Origin: Cellulomonas shaoxiangyii
GTDB lineage: Bacteria; Actinomycetota; Actinomycetes; Actinomycetales; Cellulomonadaceae
DNA length: 64,000 bases
Reading direction: 5' to 3'
Assembly: GCF_004798685.1 (NCBI RefSeq)
Contig: NZ_CP039291.1
Location: 2,480,001-2,544,000, forward strand
The notes under the pieces are model-generated. The model did no database searches, was not told the origin of the DNA, and was given only the letters and a program-made list of their open reading frames with translations. Positions within the stretch are counted from its first letter, which is position 1, and every line of letters starts with the position of its first letter. The translations under genes and the position numbers were made by a program. Below, piece by piece: positions 17,267-26,279 of the stretch.

Positions 17267-19489
17267 ATGACCGACGCCGCCACGCCGACCCCCCTGGCCT
17301 ACCCGCCCGCACCGCGCGAGGACCTCGCGGAGGACCTGCACGGACGCACCGTCGCGGACCCGTACCGCCGCCTCGAGGACCCGCGGGACCCCGCCACGGA
17401 GGCGTGGTCGGCGGCGCAGGACGCGCTGTACGCCGCGTACCGCGGACGCGCGGAGCGGGCTGCGGCCGGCGGGCCGTTCGCCACCGACGCGCTGCGCGAC
17501 CGGCTCGGCGCGCTGCTGGGCGCCGGCTTCGTCAGCGCACCCGCGTGGCGCGGCGACCGCCGGTTCGTCTCGCGGCGGGCCGGTGACCAGGAGCACGCCG
17601 TCGTGGTGGTCGTCGAGCCGGACGGCGGCGGCGGGGAGCGCGAGCGCGTGCTCGTCGACCCCCTCGCCCTCGACCCCGCGGGCACCACGACGCTCGACGC
17701 GTGGCAGCCGTCCAAGGAGGGCGACCTGCTCGCCTACCAGGTGTCCTCGGGCGGTACCGAGGAGAGCGTGCTGCACGTGCTCGACGTCGCGACGGGCGAG
17801 GTCGTCGACGGGCCGGTCGACCGTGCGCGCTACTCCCCCGTCGCGTGGCTGCCCGGCGGCGAGGCGTTCTTCTACGTGCGCCGGCTCGCGCCCGCGCTGC
17901 TGCCGGCGGACGAGCAGCAGTACCACCGGCGGGTGTGGCTGCACCGCGTCGGCACCTCGCCCGAGCAGGACGTCGAGGTGTTCGGCGCCGGACTGGACAT
18001 GACGAGCTACTACGGCGTCTCGGTGAGCCGCGACGGACGCTGGCTCATCGTCTCCGCGTCGGCCGGCACGGCCCCGCGCACGGACGTGTGGATCGCGGAC
18101 CTCACGGCCGGCGGCGGGACCGAGGCACCGTCGTTCGCCGAGGTCGCCGTGGGCCTCGACGCCGAGGTGGGTGCGTGGGTGGGCCGCGACGGGCGCCTGT
18201 ACGTCCACACCGACCTCGACGCTCCGCGCGGGCGGGTGTGCGTGACCGACCCGACCGCGCCGGGCGTGGCGCACTGGACGACGCTCGTGGCGCAGGACGA
18301 CGAGGCGGTCCTCGAGGACGTCGCGCTGCTCGACGGCGGGGGCGACGACACGACGCCGACGCTGCTGGTCGCGTCGTGGCGGCGGCACGCCGTGAGCGAG
18401 GTCACACTGCACGACCCGACGACGGGCGCGCGGCACGCCGGCGACGCGGGCCGGCTGGCGCTGCACGGCCTCGGCTCGGTGTCCGGGCTCGTCACGCGGC
18501 CCGACGGCGGCACGTCCCTGTGGTTCTCCTACACCGACCACGTGACGGTCCCGCGGGTGTACCGCTTCGACGCGACGACGGGCGCCCTCACGGTGTGGGC
18601 GACCCCGCCCGGCGCCGTGCCCCACCTGCCCGACGTGCGGGCGCGGCAGGTCGAGGTCACCAGCGCCGACGGCACGACCGTGCGCGCGTTCGTCCTGGCG
18701 CGCGCCGACCGGCTCGACGCCGACGGGCACCCCCTCGCCCCCGCGCCGACCGTGCTCTACGGGTACGGCGGCTTCCAGATCTCCCTCGACCCCGCGTACT
18801 CGGCGAGCACGCTCGCGTGGGTCGAGGCCGGCGGCGTCTACGTCGTCGCGAACCTGCGCGGCGGTGGCGAGGAGGGCGAGGAGTGGCACCGCGCCGGCAT
18901 GCGCGCGCACAAGCAGAACGTCTTCGACGACCTGTTCGCGGTCGCCGAGCACCTCGTCGCGGGCGGCTGGACCACGACGGACCGGCTCGCCGTGTGGGGC
19001 GGGTCGAACGGCGGCCTGCTCGTCGGCGCCGCCGTGACGCAGCGCCCGGACCTGTGGGCAGCGGCCGTCTGCTCCGCCCCCCTGCTCGACATGGTGCGCT
19101 ACCAGCGCTTCGGCCTCGGCGTGACGTGGACCGAGGAGTACGGGGACGCGGACGTGCCCGAGGAGCTCGACTGGCTGCTCGGGTACTCCCCGTACCACCG
19201 GGTCGTCGAGGGCACCGCCTACCCGGCCGTGCTGTTCACGGTCTTCGAGGGCGACACCCGCGTCGACCCGCTGCACGCACGCAAGCTCGGCGCGGCGCTG
19301 CAGGCGGCGACGTCGTCCGACGTCGACGACCGGCCGGTCCTCGTGCGCCGGGAGATCGGCGTCGGGCACGGCGGACGCGCGCTGTCGCGGACCATCGGCC
19401 TGTCCGTCGAGCAGCTGCAGTTCGTCGCCGACCGCACGGGCCTGCTCGCCGGCCTCGCCGGGGCCGACCGGGCGGAGGGGGCCGCGTGA
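17267..19489 (+). CDS. Prolyl oligopeptidase family serine peptidase (S9A)
   Basis: 740-residue cytoplasmic peptidase cleaving short peptides after Pro. N-terminal DPYRRLEDP and a beta-propeller precede the alpha/beta-hydrolase domain. Nucleophile Ser580 is in GGSNGG; the Asp is in [11 protein letters not shown] and the His in VGHGG (H701). The oxyanion Tyr is probably in YGYGGF. Family length is about 690-720. The stop overlaps the mscS start (GTGA). Prolyl endopeptidase versus oligopeptidase B is hard to separate, but the layout favours the former. Confidence 0.92.
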   Translation: MTDAATPTPLAYPPAPREDLAEDLHGRTVADPYRRLEDPRDPATEAWSAAQDALYAAYRGRAERAAAGGPFATDALRDRLGALLGAGFVSAPAWRGDRRFVSRRAGDQEHAVVVVVEPDGGGGERERVLVDPLALDPAGTTTLDAWQPSKEGDLLAYQVSSGGTEESVLHVLDVATGEVVDGPVDRARYSPVAWLPGGEAFFYVRRLAPALLPADEQQYHRRVWLHRVGTSPEQDVEVFGAGLDMTSYYGVSVSRDGRWLIVSASAGTAPRTDVWIADLTAGGGTEAPSFAEVAVGLDAEVGAWVGRDGRLYVHTDLDAPRGRVCVTDPTAPGVAHWTTLVAQDDEAVLEDVALLDGGGDDTTPTLLVASWRRHAVSEVTLHDPTTGARHAGDAGRLALHGLGSVSGLVTRPDGGTSLWFSYTDHVTVPRVYRFDATTGALTVWATPPGAVPHLPDVRARQVEVTSADGTTVRAFVLARADRLDADGHPLAPAPTVLYGYGGFQISLDPAYSASTLAWVEAGGVYVVANLRGGGEEGEEWHRAGMRAHKQNVFDDLFAVAEHLVAGGWTTTDRLAVWGGSNGGLLVGAAVTQRPDLWAAAVCSAPLLDMVRYQRFGLGVTWTEEYGDADVPEELDWLLGYSPYHRVVEGTAYPAVLFTVFEGDTRVDPLHARKLGAALQAATSSDVDDRPVLVRREIGVGHGGRALSRTIGLSVEQLQFVADRTGLLAGLAGADRAEGAA

Positions 19490-20733
19490 CGCCGCTCGTG
19501 CTCGGCGCCCCGACGCCCTCGTCCACCGGGACGGACCACCCCGGGTTCGTCCCCGCCGTGCCGGAGGACCGCACGGACGTGGCGGCGTGGGCCGCGTCGT
19601 TCTGGGACTGGTTCGTGGGCCTCCCGCTGCGGATCGTCCTCATCGTCGTCATCAGCGCGCTCGTGCTCGCCGCGCTGCGCCACCTCATCGGCACCGTCGC
19701 CGACCACATCGCCACGGGCGACTCCCTGCTCGAGCGCGGCGTGCTCAAGCCGCTCGGCGGCACCGAGATGCGCTCCGTGCTGCAGCGCGCGAACCCCGTG
19801 ACGGCCGTGCGGCGCGCGCAACGGGCCCGCACGATCGGGTCGGTGCTGCGCTCGACGGCGTCGATCGTCGTCGGCTCGATCACGGTCGTGCTGGTCCTGG
19901 ACGCGCTCGGCGTGAACATCGCGCCCCTCATCGCGTCGGCCGGCATCGTCGGCGTCGCGGTCGGATTCGGCGCGCAGGCGCTCGTCAAGGACTTCCTGTC
20001 CGGCCTGTTCATGCTGCTCGAGGACCAGTACGGCGTCGGCGACGTCGTCGACGTGGGGGCCGCGACCGGCACGGTCGAGGCCGTGGGCCTGCGCGTGACC
20101 AAGGTGCGCGACGGCGACGGGACGCTCTGGTACGTCCCGAACGGGTCGATGCTGCGCGTCGGCAACAAGACCCAGGGCTTCGGCACGGCGACGGTCGAGA
20201 TCGACGTCGACTACTTCGCCGACCTCGACGAGGTGCGCGGCGTCCTCGAGCAGGCGGCGGCCGAGGTCGCCGCCGCGCCCGTGGTCGGCGCGTTCGTGCA
20301 GGGCTCGCCCACGATCACCGGCGCCGAGCGGCTCAGCGCCGAGGCCGTCACGGTCAAGCTGAGCCTGCGCACCGAGCCGGGCAAGCAGTGGGAGGTCGGC
20401 CGGCAGCTGCGGGCGTCGGTGCGCCGCCGGCTCGCCGAGGCGGGCGTCCCGCTCGGTGGCCAGCGGGACCTGCTGGCGGCGCACCGCGCGGCGAGCGAGG
20501 GTCCGGGCGAGGCGGTCCCGGCGGGGGCCGACGTCGACGCGCCGGACGCGGGCGGGGGCGGGGGTGCGCAGGGGGGTGTGGACGCGGGCGCGGACGCCGG
20601 CGGCGCCGCGGCCGAGCCCGACGCCGCCCGCCCCGCCACCGACCCGGCCGCCGTGCCGGACGGACGCGACCCGCACGACACGCCCGTGCACGACGCGCTG
20701 CACCCCGACCCGGGCCGCAGCGAGCGCGCCTGA
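19486..20733 (+). CDS. MscS-family mechanosensitive ion channel
   Basis: 415-residue small-conductance mechanosensitive channel homologue that releases solutes on hypo-osmotic shock. Membrane helices occur near residues 44-66 and 125-150, and the pore-lining TM3 is GIVGVAVGFGAQALVKDFLSG followed by the beta-domain (DVVDVG, WYVPNG). After about residue 330 there is a long Gly/Ala/Asp/Pro-rich cytoplasmic tail without homology, of low complexity. The GTG overlaps the stop of the peptidase gene. Confidence 0.92.
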   Translation: MTPLVLGAPTPSSTGTDHPGFVPAVPEDRTDVAAWAASFWDWFVGLPLRIVLIVVISALVLAALRHLIGTVADHIATGDSLLERGVLKPLGGTEMRSVLQRANPVTAVRRAQRARTIGSVLRSTASIVVGSITVVLVLDALGVNIAPLIASAGIVGVAVGFGAQALVKDFLSGLFMLLEDQYGVGDVVDVGAATGTVEAVGLRVTKVRDGDGTLWYVPNGSMLRVGNKTQGFGTATVEIDVDYFADLDEVRGVLEQAAAEVAAAPVVGAFVQGSPTITGAERLSAEAVTVKLSLRTEPGKQWEVGRQLRASVRRRLAEAGVPLGGQRDLLAAHRAASEGPGEAVPAGADVDAPDAGGGGGAQGGVDAGADAGGAAAEPDAARPATDPAAVPDGRDPHDTPVHDALHPDPGRSERA

Positions 20734-20737
20734 GAGG

Positions 20738-20773
20738 GCACGGCCCCGTCCGCACCGGCGGACGGGGCCGTGC
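20738..20773. terminator. 16-bp stem hairpin between mscS and crr
   Basis: Arms GCACGGCCCCGTCCGC and its complement surround a 4-base loop, at the junction of convergent genes, without a T tract. Confidence 0.7.
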
Positions 20774-20789
20774 GCGCGCAGGGCTCGGC

Positions 20790-21260
20790 TCAGCCCTCCG
20801 GTGCCCAGTCCAGCAGCGGCCGGCCGGGGTCCACCCGTGCGCCGTCGGGGACGAGGTGCGTGAGCGTCGCCGGGTCGCCCTGGAGCACGACGACGGGGCA
20901 CACGGTCGCCAGCCCCGCGGCGGCGACGTCGAGGGGCGACCACGTCAGCACGCGGTCCCCAGCACGGACGTGTGCGCCGGCCTCGACGTGCACCTCGAAG
21001 CCCTCGCCCTTGAGGCCGACGGTGTCGATGCCCACGTGCACGAGCACGGCGCGGTCCGCGCCCAGGTCCAGGGCGAACGCGTGCGGGTGCAGCGCGCCGA
21101 CGACGCCGTCGCACGGCGCGAGGACGTCCTGACGGGCGACCGGGTCGGGCTGGACGGCGACGCCCGGGCCGACCATCTCCCCCGCGAACACGGGGTCCGG
21201 CACGTCGGCGAGGGGGCGGACGGTGCCGGCCACGGGGCTGAGCAGCCGGACGGCGGTCAC
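20790..21260 (-). CDS. crr: PTS glucose-type EIIA component
   Basis: 156-residue EIIA-Glc domain, the cytoplasmic phosphocarrier between HPr and EIIB. The phosphorylated His is in VLVHVGIDTVGL (about residue 82), with the second active-site His in GALHPHAFAL. Start chosen at GTG 21260 (TAVRLLSPVAGTV); a start further upstream would add an Arg-rich stretch unlike the family. Downstream of the EIIB gene on the same strand with a gap of about 130 bases. Confidence 0.9.
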   Translation of the reverse strand: MTAVRLLSPVAGTVRPLADVPDPVFAGEMVGPGVAVQPDPVARQDVLAPCDGVVGALHPHAFALDLGADRAVLVHVGIDTVGLKGEGFEVHVEAGAHVRAGDRVLTWSPLDVAAAGLATVCPVVVLQGDPATLTHLVPDGARVDPGRPLLDWAPEG

Positions 21261-21389
21261 GTCGGCGCCCTCAGGTCGGCGGGCTCGTCGGCGCGGTCCA
21301 CCGGGCACCGTCGTCTCGTCGGCACCGGTCGTCCCGTCGGTCGTCTCAGCGTCGGTCGTCTCTGCGCCGGTCGTCTCTGCGCCGGTCGC

Positions 21390-21620
21390 TCAGCGCAGCG
21401 TGTCGAGCTCGGCCGCGAGGTTGTCGGCCTCCGGGCCGACGATGACCTGGACGATGTGGCCGGAACGCACCACGCCGAACGCGCCGCTGGCCTTGAGGGC
21501 GGCCTCGTCGACGAGCTCCGCGTCGCCCACCTCGACCCGCAGCCGCGTGATGCAGGGCTCGAGGTCGACCACGTTGGTCTCCCCGCCCAGGGCGGCCAGG
21601 ATCTGCTGTGCCTTGCTCAA
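21390..21620 (-). CDS. PTS glucose/N-acetylglucosamine-type EIIB component
   Basis: 76-residue stand-alone EIIB; the phosphorylated Cys is in VVDLEPCITRLRVEV (about residue 23), the strict EIIB-Glc family signature. Start chosen at the TTG because GGGGAGAA lies 4 bases upstream and it gives the usual MSKAQQIL N-terminus. No EIIC permease gene is present here, so the transporter it serves lies elsewhere. Confidence 0.9.
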   Translation of the reverse strand: MSKAQQILAALGGETNVVDLEPCITRLRVEVGDAELVDEAALKASGAFGVVRSGHIVQVIVGPEADNLAAELDTLR

Positions 21621-21952
21621 GTGGTTCTCCCCAGGGGTTGTCGCGACGCCGCACGTCCCGCGCACCGCCTCGGCGCGGGCGCACGTCCCGTGCGTACCCC
21701 CAAGGCTACCGCCGCCGCCGCGGCCGTACCCACCGGTCCGGCCCTTCGGCCGTGGCGCAGGACCACCGCGTGTGCTCGGGCCCGGCCGCCGCTGCGCGGG
21801 CCAGGTCGGTGGCGCGCGTGTCGGCGCTGGCACGCGGGGCGCGGTCCACGACAGACTGCCCACGCACCGACGCCGTCGTCGGTGCGGTGCCGCGTCCGCA
21901 CCCGGGCCACGCCCGGGGCGGCCGGGGCACCGCGAGCAGCGAGGAGGTACGC
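21621..21952. other. Divergent control region between PTS EIIB and ptsI, 332 bp
   Basis: No supported gene. Contains a direct repeat GCACGTCCCG at 21651-21660 and 21681-21690 (period 30) upstream of the EIIB gene, which could be regulator sites, and on the minus strand the sequence GGTAGCCTTGGG near 21700-21711 as a possible -10. Assignment is tentative. Confidence 0.4.
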
Positions 21953-23638
21953 GTGGGCAGCACGACCGTCGTCACCGGCATCGGTGTGAGCCCGGGACGC
22001 GTCGTCGCACCGGCCGCGCACCTGCCCGAGGCCGTCGCCGAGCCGCCCGCCGGACGCCGCCTGCCGCCCGGCGCCGACACCGAGGCCGCCGCCGCGCGCG
22101 TGGCCGAGGCCGCCGAGGACGTGCGGGCAGGGCTCGACGCTGCCGCGGAGGCCGCCGAGGGCGCGAGCGCCGCGCTGCTGTTCGCCACGGCGGCGATGGC
22201 CGCGGACCCGTCGCTCGTCGCCGACGCGCAGGAGCGCGTGCGCGTCGACCACCTCGTGCCCGAGCGCGCCGTGTGGGAGGCCGCCGACGCCGTCGCCGCG
22301 CAGCTCGCCGAGCTCGGCGGGTACCTGGCCGAGCGCGTGCGCGACATCCACGACGTGCGCGACCGGCTCGTCGCACGGCTCACCGGGCGCCCCGCCCCCG
22401 GCCTGCCGGCCCTCCCGCACCCCTACGTGCTCGTGGCGCACGACCTCGCACCCGCCCTGACCGCGACGCTGGACCCGGCGCGCGTCCTCGCGGTCGTCAC
22501 GACCGCGGGCGGCCCGACGTCGCACACCGCGATCCTCGCCCGCGCCCGCGGGATCCCTGCCGTCGTGGCCGCGGCGGGGGCGGCCGGCGTGGCGGAGGGC
22601 ACCACGCTGCTCGTCGACGGCGCGGCCGGCACCGTGACGCTCGACCCGTCCGACGACGTGGTGCAGCGCGTCCGGGCGCTCGCCGCCGCCGTGCGGACGT
22701 TCGACGGGGAGGGCCGGACCGCCGACGGCCAGCGCGTCGAGCTGCTCGCCAACGTCGGCGACCCGGCGGAGGCCGAGGCCGCAGCCGCGTCCGGGGCACA
22801 GGGCGTCGGCCTGTTCCGCACCGAGTTCGCGTTCCTCGACCGGACCGAGGCGCCGACGGTCGAGGAGCAGGTGGCGGCGTACGGGCGCGTGCTCGCCGCG
22901 TTCGAGGGCCGCAAGGTCGTGGTCCGCACGCTCGACGCGGGCGCCGACAAGCCGCTGCCGTTCCTGCGCGCCGCGCCCGAGGCGAACCCGGCCCTCGGCG
23001 TGCGCGGCCTGCGGGTCGCCGAGACGCACCCCCACGTGCTCGAGGACCAGCTCACGGCCATCGCGCGGGCCGCGGCGGACCACCCCGGCACGACGACGTG
23101 GGTCATGGCGCCGATGGTCGCGACCGTGGACGAGGCGGAGGGCTTCGTCGCGGCGTGCGCCCGCCACGGGCTCGGCACCGCCGGGATCATGATCGAGGTG
23201 CCGAGCGCCGCGCTGCTCGCGGCGCCGATGCTCGCGCACGCCGCGTTCGCGAGCGTCGGCACGAACGACCTCACGCAGTACACGATGGCCGCCGACCGGC
23301 TGCTGGGCGCCGTCGCGCGCCTGTCCGACGCCTGGCAGCCCGCGGTCCTGCGACTCGTCGAGATGGCGGCGGCGGGCGGCGCCGCGCAGGGCCGCCCCGT
23401 CGGCGTGTGCGGCGAGGCCGCCGCCGACCCCGCGCTGGCCGTGGTGCTCGTCGGCCTCGGCGTGACGTCGCTGTCCATGACGCCGCGCGCGCTGCCGGAC
23501 GTCGCGGCCGTGCTCGCGGCCACGACGTCGCAGGAGTGCCGGCGGCTCGCCCGGCTCGCGGTGACCGCGCCCGGCGCGGACCACGCGCGGTCGGTCGTCC
23601 GCGGGGGGCTGACGGTCCTCGACGAGCTGGGCCTGTGA
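21953..23638 (+). CDS. ptsI: Phosphoenolpyruvate--protein phosphotransferase (PTS Enzyme I)
   Basis: 561-residue EI, which takes phosphate from PEP and passes it to HPr. The phosphorylated His is in [15 protein letters not shown]; the PEP-binding C-terminal domain shows [25 protein letters not shown] and the Cys in [14 protein letters not shown] start preceded by GAGGAGG at 21941-21947. No ptsH (HPr) or EIIC lies within the window, although EIIA and EIIB are divergent neighbours. Confidence 0.94.
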   Translation: MGSTTVVTGIGVSPGRVVAPAAHLPEAVAEPPAGRRLPPGADTEAAAARVAEAAEDVRAGLDAAAEAAEGASAALLFATAAMAADPSLVADAQERVRVDHLVPERAVWEAADAVAAQLAELGGYLAERVRDIHDVRDRLVARLTGRPAPGLPALPHPYVLVAHDLAPALTATLDPARVLAVVTTAGGPTSHTAILARARGIPAVVAAAGAAGVAEGTTLLVDGAAGTVTLDPSDDVVQRVRALAAAVRTFDGEGRTADGQRVELLANVGDPAEAEAAAASGAQGVGLFRTEFAFLDRTEAPTVEEQVAAYGRVLAAFEGRKVVVRTLDAGADKPLPFLRAAPEANPALGVRGLRVAETHPHVLEDQLTAIARAAADHPGTTTWVMAPMVATVDEAEGFVAACARHGLGTAGIMIEVPSAALLAAPMLAHAAFASVGTNDLTQYTMAADRLLGAVARLSDAWQPAVLRLVEMAAAGGAAQGRPVGVCGEAAADPALAVVLVGLGVTSLSMTPRALPDVAAVLAATTSQECRRLARLAVTAPGADHARSVVRGGLTVLDELGL

Positions 23639-23771
23639 CGCGCCACGGCCCGCACGTGCCGCCTCGGCGGTCGGCGCGAGCAGCCGGGGCGCCGCGCCGC
23701 ACCGTGTGAGGTGCGCCCGCGGGCGCCGCGGAGCGGGCCGCCTCGGGCGGGCGCGTGTGAGGATGGGCGCC

Positions 23772-24155
23772 GTGAGAGCCGACTCGTTCTACGAGGCCGT
23801 CGGCGGGCACGAGACCTTCGTCCGGCTCGTCGACGAGTTCTACCGCGGCGTCGCCACCGACCCCGTCCTCAAGCCGATGTACCCGGAGGAGGACCTCGGC
23901 CCCGCCGCCGAGCGCCTCACCGGGTTCCTCGAGCAGTACTGGGGCGGGCCTGGCACCTACTCCGAGCAGCGCGGCCACCCCCGCCTGCGCATGCGGCACG
24001 CGCCCTACAAGGTCAACCCGGACGCGCGCGACCGCTGGCTCGCGCACATGCGCACCGCGGTCGACAGCCTCGACCTCGCCCCCCTGCACCGCGCGCAGCT
24101 CTGGGACTACCTCGAGCGCGCCGCGTTCTCCATGCTCAACACGTTCGAGGACTGA
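23772..24155 (+). CDS. glbO: Group II truncated haemoglobin (trHbO)
   Basis: 127-residue 2-on-2 globin closely matching mycobacterial GlbO. Proximal His76 in RMRHAPY; distal-site aromatics are Tyr24 (DEFYRGV), Tyr37 (KPMYPEED) and Trp in RDRWLAHM, as in trHbO. Likely binds O2 and protects respiration or peroxide metabolism. Start chosen at GTG 23772, with GAGG 9 bases upstream or GAGGAT as a -10 at 7 bases; ATG 23763 is the alternative, adding three residues. Followed after 16 bases by tesB. Confidence 0.94.
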   Translation: MRADSFYEAVGGHETFVRLVDEFYRGVATDPVLKPMYPEEDLGPAAERLTGFLEQYWGGPGTYSEQRGHPRLRMRHAPYKVNPDARDRWLAHMRTAVDSLDLAPLHRAQLWDYLERAAFSMLNTFED

Positions 24156-24171
24156 CGGGACCACCGCCCCC

Positions 24172-25098
24172 ATGACGCACCCCACCCCCGACCCCGCGGA
24201 CGGCGTCCCGGCCGACGCGCCCGCCGACGCGCCCGCCGACGACCCGACCGCGGCCGTGCTCGGCGTGCTCGACGTCACGGCGGACCCCGAGACGCCCGAC
24301 CTGTTCCACGCCCGGAGCCTCGCCCAGCCCGGCGGACGCGTGTTCGGCGGCCAGGTGCTGGCCCAGGCCCTGCTCGCGGCGGGCCGCACCGTGCCCGCCG
24401 ACCGCCTGCCGCACTCGCTGCACGGCTACTTCCTGCGCCCGGGCGACGTGCGCAAGCCGATCGCGCTGACGGTCGAGCGCCTGCGCGACGGGCGCTCGTT
24501 CACCGCACGCCGCACGCACGCGCTGCAGGACGGCCAGCCGATCCTCTCGATGATCGCGTCCTTCCAGGAGGACCAGCCCGGCGTCGCGTACGCCGAGGAG
24601 ATGCCGGCGGACGTGCCCGCCCCCGAGGACGTCGTCTCGGCGCTCGACCAGCTCGAGGGCATCGACCACCCCGTCGCGAAGTTCTGGACGCAGGAGGCCG
24701 CGTTCGACGTGCGGCACGTCGGCGGCTCGCTGTACCTGGGCGCCGACCCGGAGCCGGGCCTCGGCCGGCAGATGGTGTGGATGCGCTCGCGCACGCCGCT
24801 GCCCGGCGGCCAGCTGCTCCACCGCGCGCTGCTGGCGTACGCGTGCGACCAGGTCATGCTCGAGCCGGTGCTGCGGCGCACCGGCCGGTCCTGGGCCGCC
24901 CCCGGGCTGGCGATGGCGAGCCTGGACCACGCCATGTGGTGGCACCGCGACGTGCGCGTCGACGACTGGCTGCTCTACGTGCAGTCGACGCCGAGCGCTC
25001 AGGGCGGGCGCGGCCTCGGCGCCGCACGCGTCTTCACGCGCGACGGGACCCTCGTCGCGTCCGTGGCCCAGGAGGGCATGGTGCGCCTGCCGGGGTGA
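24172..25098 (+). CDS. tesB: Acyl-CoA thioesterase II
   Basis: 308-residue double hot-dog thioesterase hydrolysing medium- and long-chain acyl-CoA. Motifs: GGRVFGGQVLAQAL and LHGYFLRPGD in the first fold; LASLDHAMWWHR-like (MASLDHAMWWHRDVRVDDWLLY) and GRGLGAARVFTRDGTLVASVAQEG in the second carry the Asp and Gln of the active site. An Ala/Asp/Pro-rich N-terminal stretch precedes the domain. Probably in an operon with glbO. Confidence 0.93.
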   Translation: MTHPTPDPADGVPADAPADAPADDPTAAVLGVLDVTADPETPDLFHARSLAQPGGRVFGGQVLAQALLAAGRTVPADRLPHSLHGYFLRPGDVRKPIALTVERLRDGRSFTARRTHALQDGQPILSMIASFQEDQPGVAYAEEMPADVPAPEDVVSALDQLEGIDHPVAKFWTQEAAFDVRHVGGSLYLGADPEPGLGRQMVWMRSRTPLPGGQLLHRALLAYACDQVMLEPVLRRTGRSWAAPGLAMASLDHAMWWHRDVRVDDWLLYVQSTPSAQGGRGLGAARVFTRDGTLVASVAQEGMVRLPG

Positions 25099-25174
25099 CG
25101 CCCGGCACGGCAAGGACGGGGCCGCGGTCCGCGCTCGGCGAGCGCCCCGGCACCGCCCGGGTGAGACTCCCGCC

Positions 25175-26170
25175 ATGGTCCGGCTCCGACGTGTGCGCAT
25201 CGACCAGCCCGGCTGGACGCGGCGACGGGCGGGCCGCGGCTTCGTCTACCTCGACCTCGACCGCCGGCGCATCGACGACCCCGAGCACCTCGAGCGGGTG
25301 TCGACGCTCGCGATCCCGCCGGCCTGGAAGGACGTGTGGATCTGCCCGTGGCCGAACGGGCACATCCAGGCCGCCGGCTTCGACGACGCGCAGCGCCGCC
25401 AGTACCTGTACCACCAGCAGTGGCACACGCGGCGGGCGCGGCTCAAGCACGACCACGTGCTCGACGTCGCGCGGCGCCTGCCAGGTGCCCGGCGGCGCGT
25501 GCAGGCCGACCTCGCGCTCGACGGCATGCCGCGGGACAAGGCGCTCGCGCTGGCGTTCCGGCTGCTCGACCGCGCGTACCTGCGCGTCGGCGGCGAGGGG
25601 TACGCACGCCGCAACGGGTCGTTCGGGCTCGCGACGCTGCGCCGCGACCACGTGCAGGTGCTCGCGCCCGCGCACGACGCGGACCCCGGCGCCGTGCACC
25701 TCGTCTTCCCGGCCAAGTCGGGGCAGGTGCGCGACACGATCGTCGAGGACGAGGTCGTCGCCGCGCTGTGCCGCACGCTGCTGCGCCGCCGCGACCCGAG
25801 CCCCGAGCTGCTCGCGTGGCGCGACGACGCCGGCTGGCACGACGTCACGAGCAGCGACGTCGCCGGGTACGTGAAGGACCGGCTCGGGGACGCCTCGCCG
25901 AAGGACTTCCGCACGTGGCACGCCACCGTGCTCGCCGCCCGCGGGTTCGCGCAGGCCGGGCCGACGCCCGCGAGCGACCGCGGCCGGCGGCGCGTGGTGG
26001 CGTCCGTGGTGAAGGCGGTGTCGGAGGAGCTGGGCAACACGCCGGCGGTGGCCCGCTCGTCGTACGTGGACCCGCGGGTGATCGAGCTGTGGGAGCGCGG
26101 GGAGACGATCGCCCCGACGCGGTCGCAGGCGGTCGCCGAGAAGCGGACGCTCGCCATGCTCGCGCCCTGA
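25175..26170 (+). CDS. DNA topoisomerase IB (poxvirus/eukaryote-like)
   Basis: 331-residue bacterial type IB topoisomerase that relaxes supercoils through a 3'-phosphotyrosyl bond. Catalytic features: Arg in LRVGGEGYARRNGSFGLATL, Lys in FPAKSGQ, second Arg in KDFRTWHATVLAA, His/Lys context near GNTPAVARSSYVDPRV, where Tyr is the nucleophile. Compared with the usual RxGNxxYA, this one reads RVGGEGYA. ATG start; GAGACT lies 6 bases upstream as a weak -10. Absent from many bacteria and typically spread unevenly, so an accessory gene. Confidence 0.92.
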   Translation: MVRLRRVRIDQPGWTRRRAGRGFVYLDLDRRRIDDPEHLERVSTLAIPPAWKDVWICPWPNGHIQAAGFDDAQRRQYLYHQQWHTRRARLKHDHVLDVARRLPGARRRVQADLALDGMPRDKALALAFRLLDRAYLRVGGEGYARRNGSFGLATLRRDHVQVLAPAHDADPGAVHLVFPAKSGQVRDTIVEDEVVAALCRTLLRRRDPSPELLAWRDDAGWHDVTSSDVAGYVKDRLGDASPKDFRTWHATVLAARGFAQAGPTPASDRGRRRVVASVVKAVSEELGNTPAVARSSYVDPRVIELWERGETIAPTRSQAVAEKRTLAMLAP

Positions 26171-26279
26171 CGCCGGCCCGGGCGGACGGTCCGCGCGCCG
26201 GCGCGCGCCCACGGCCGGTGCGCACCGGGCACCGACGGCTCCGGGTGCGGCCCCCGGGCCGCGGCCGCAGACTGCCCGG

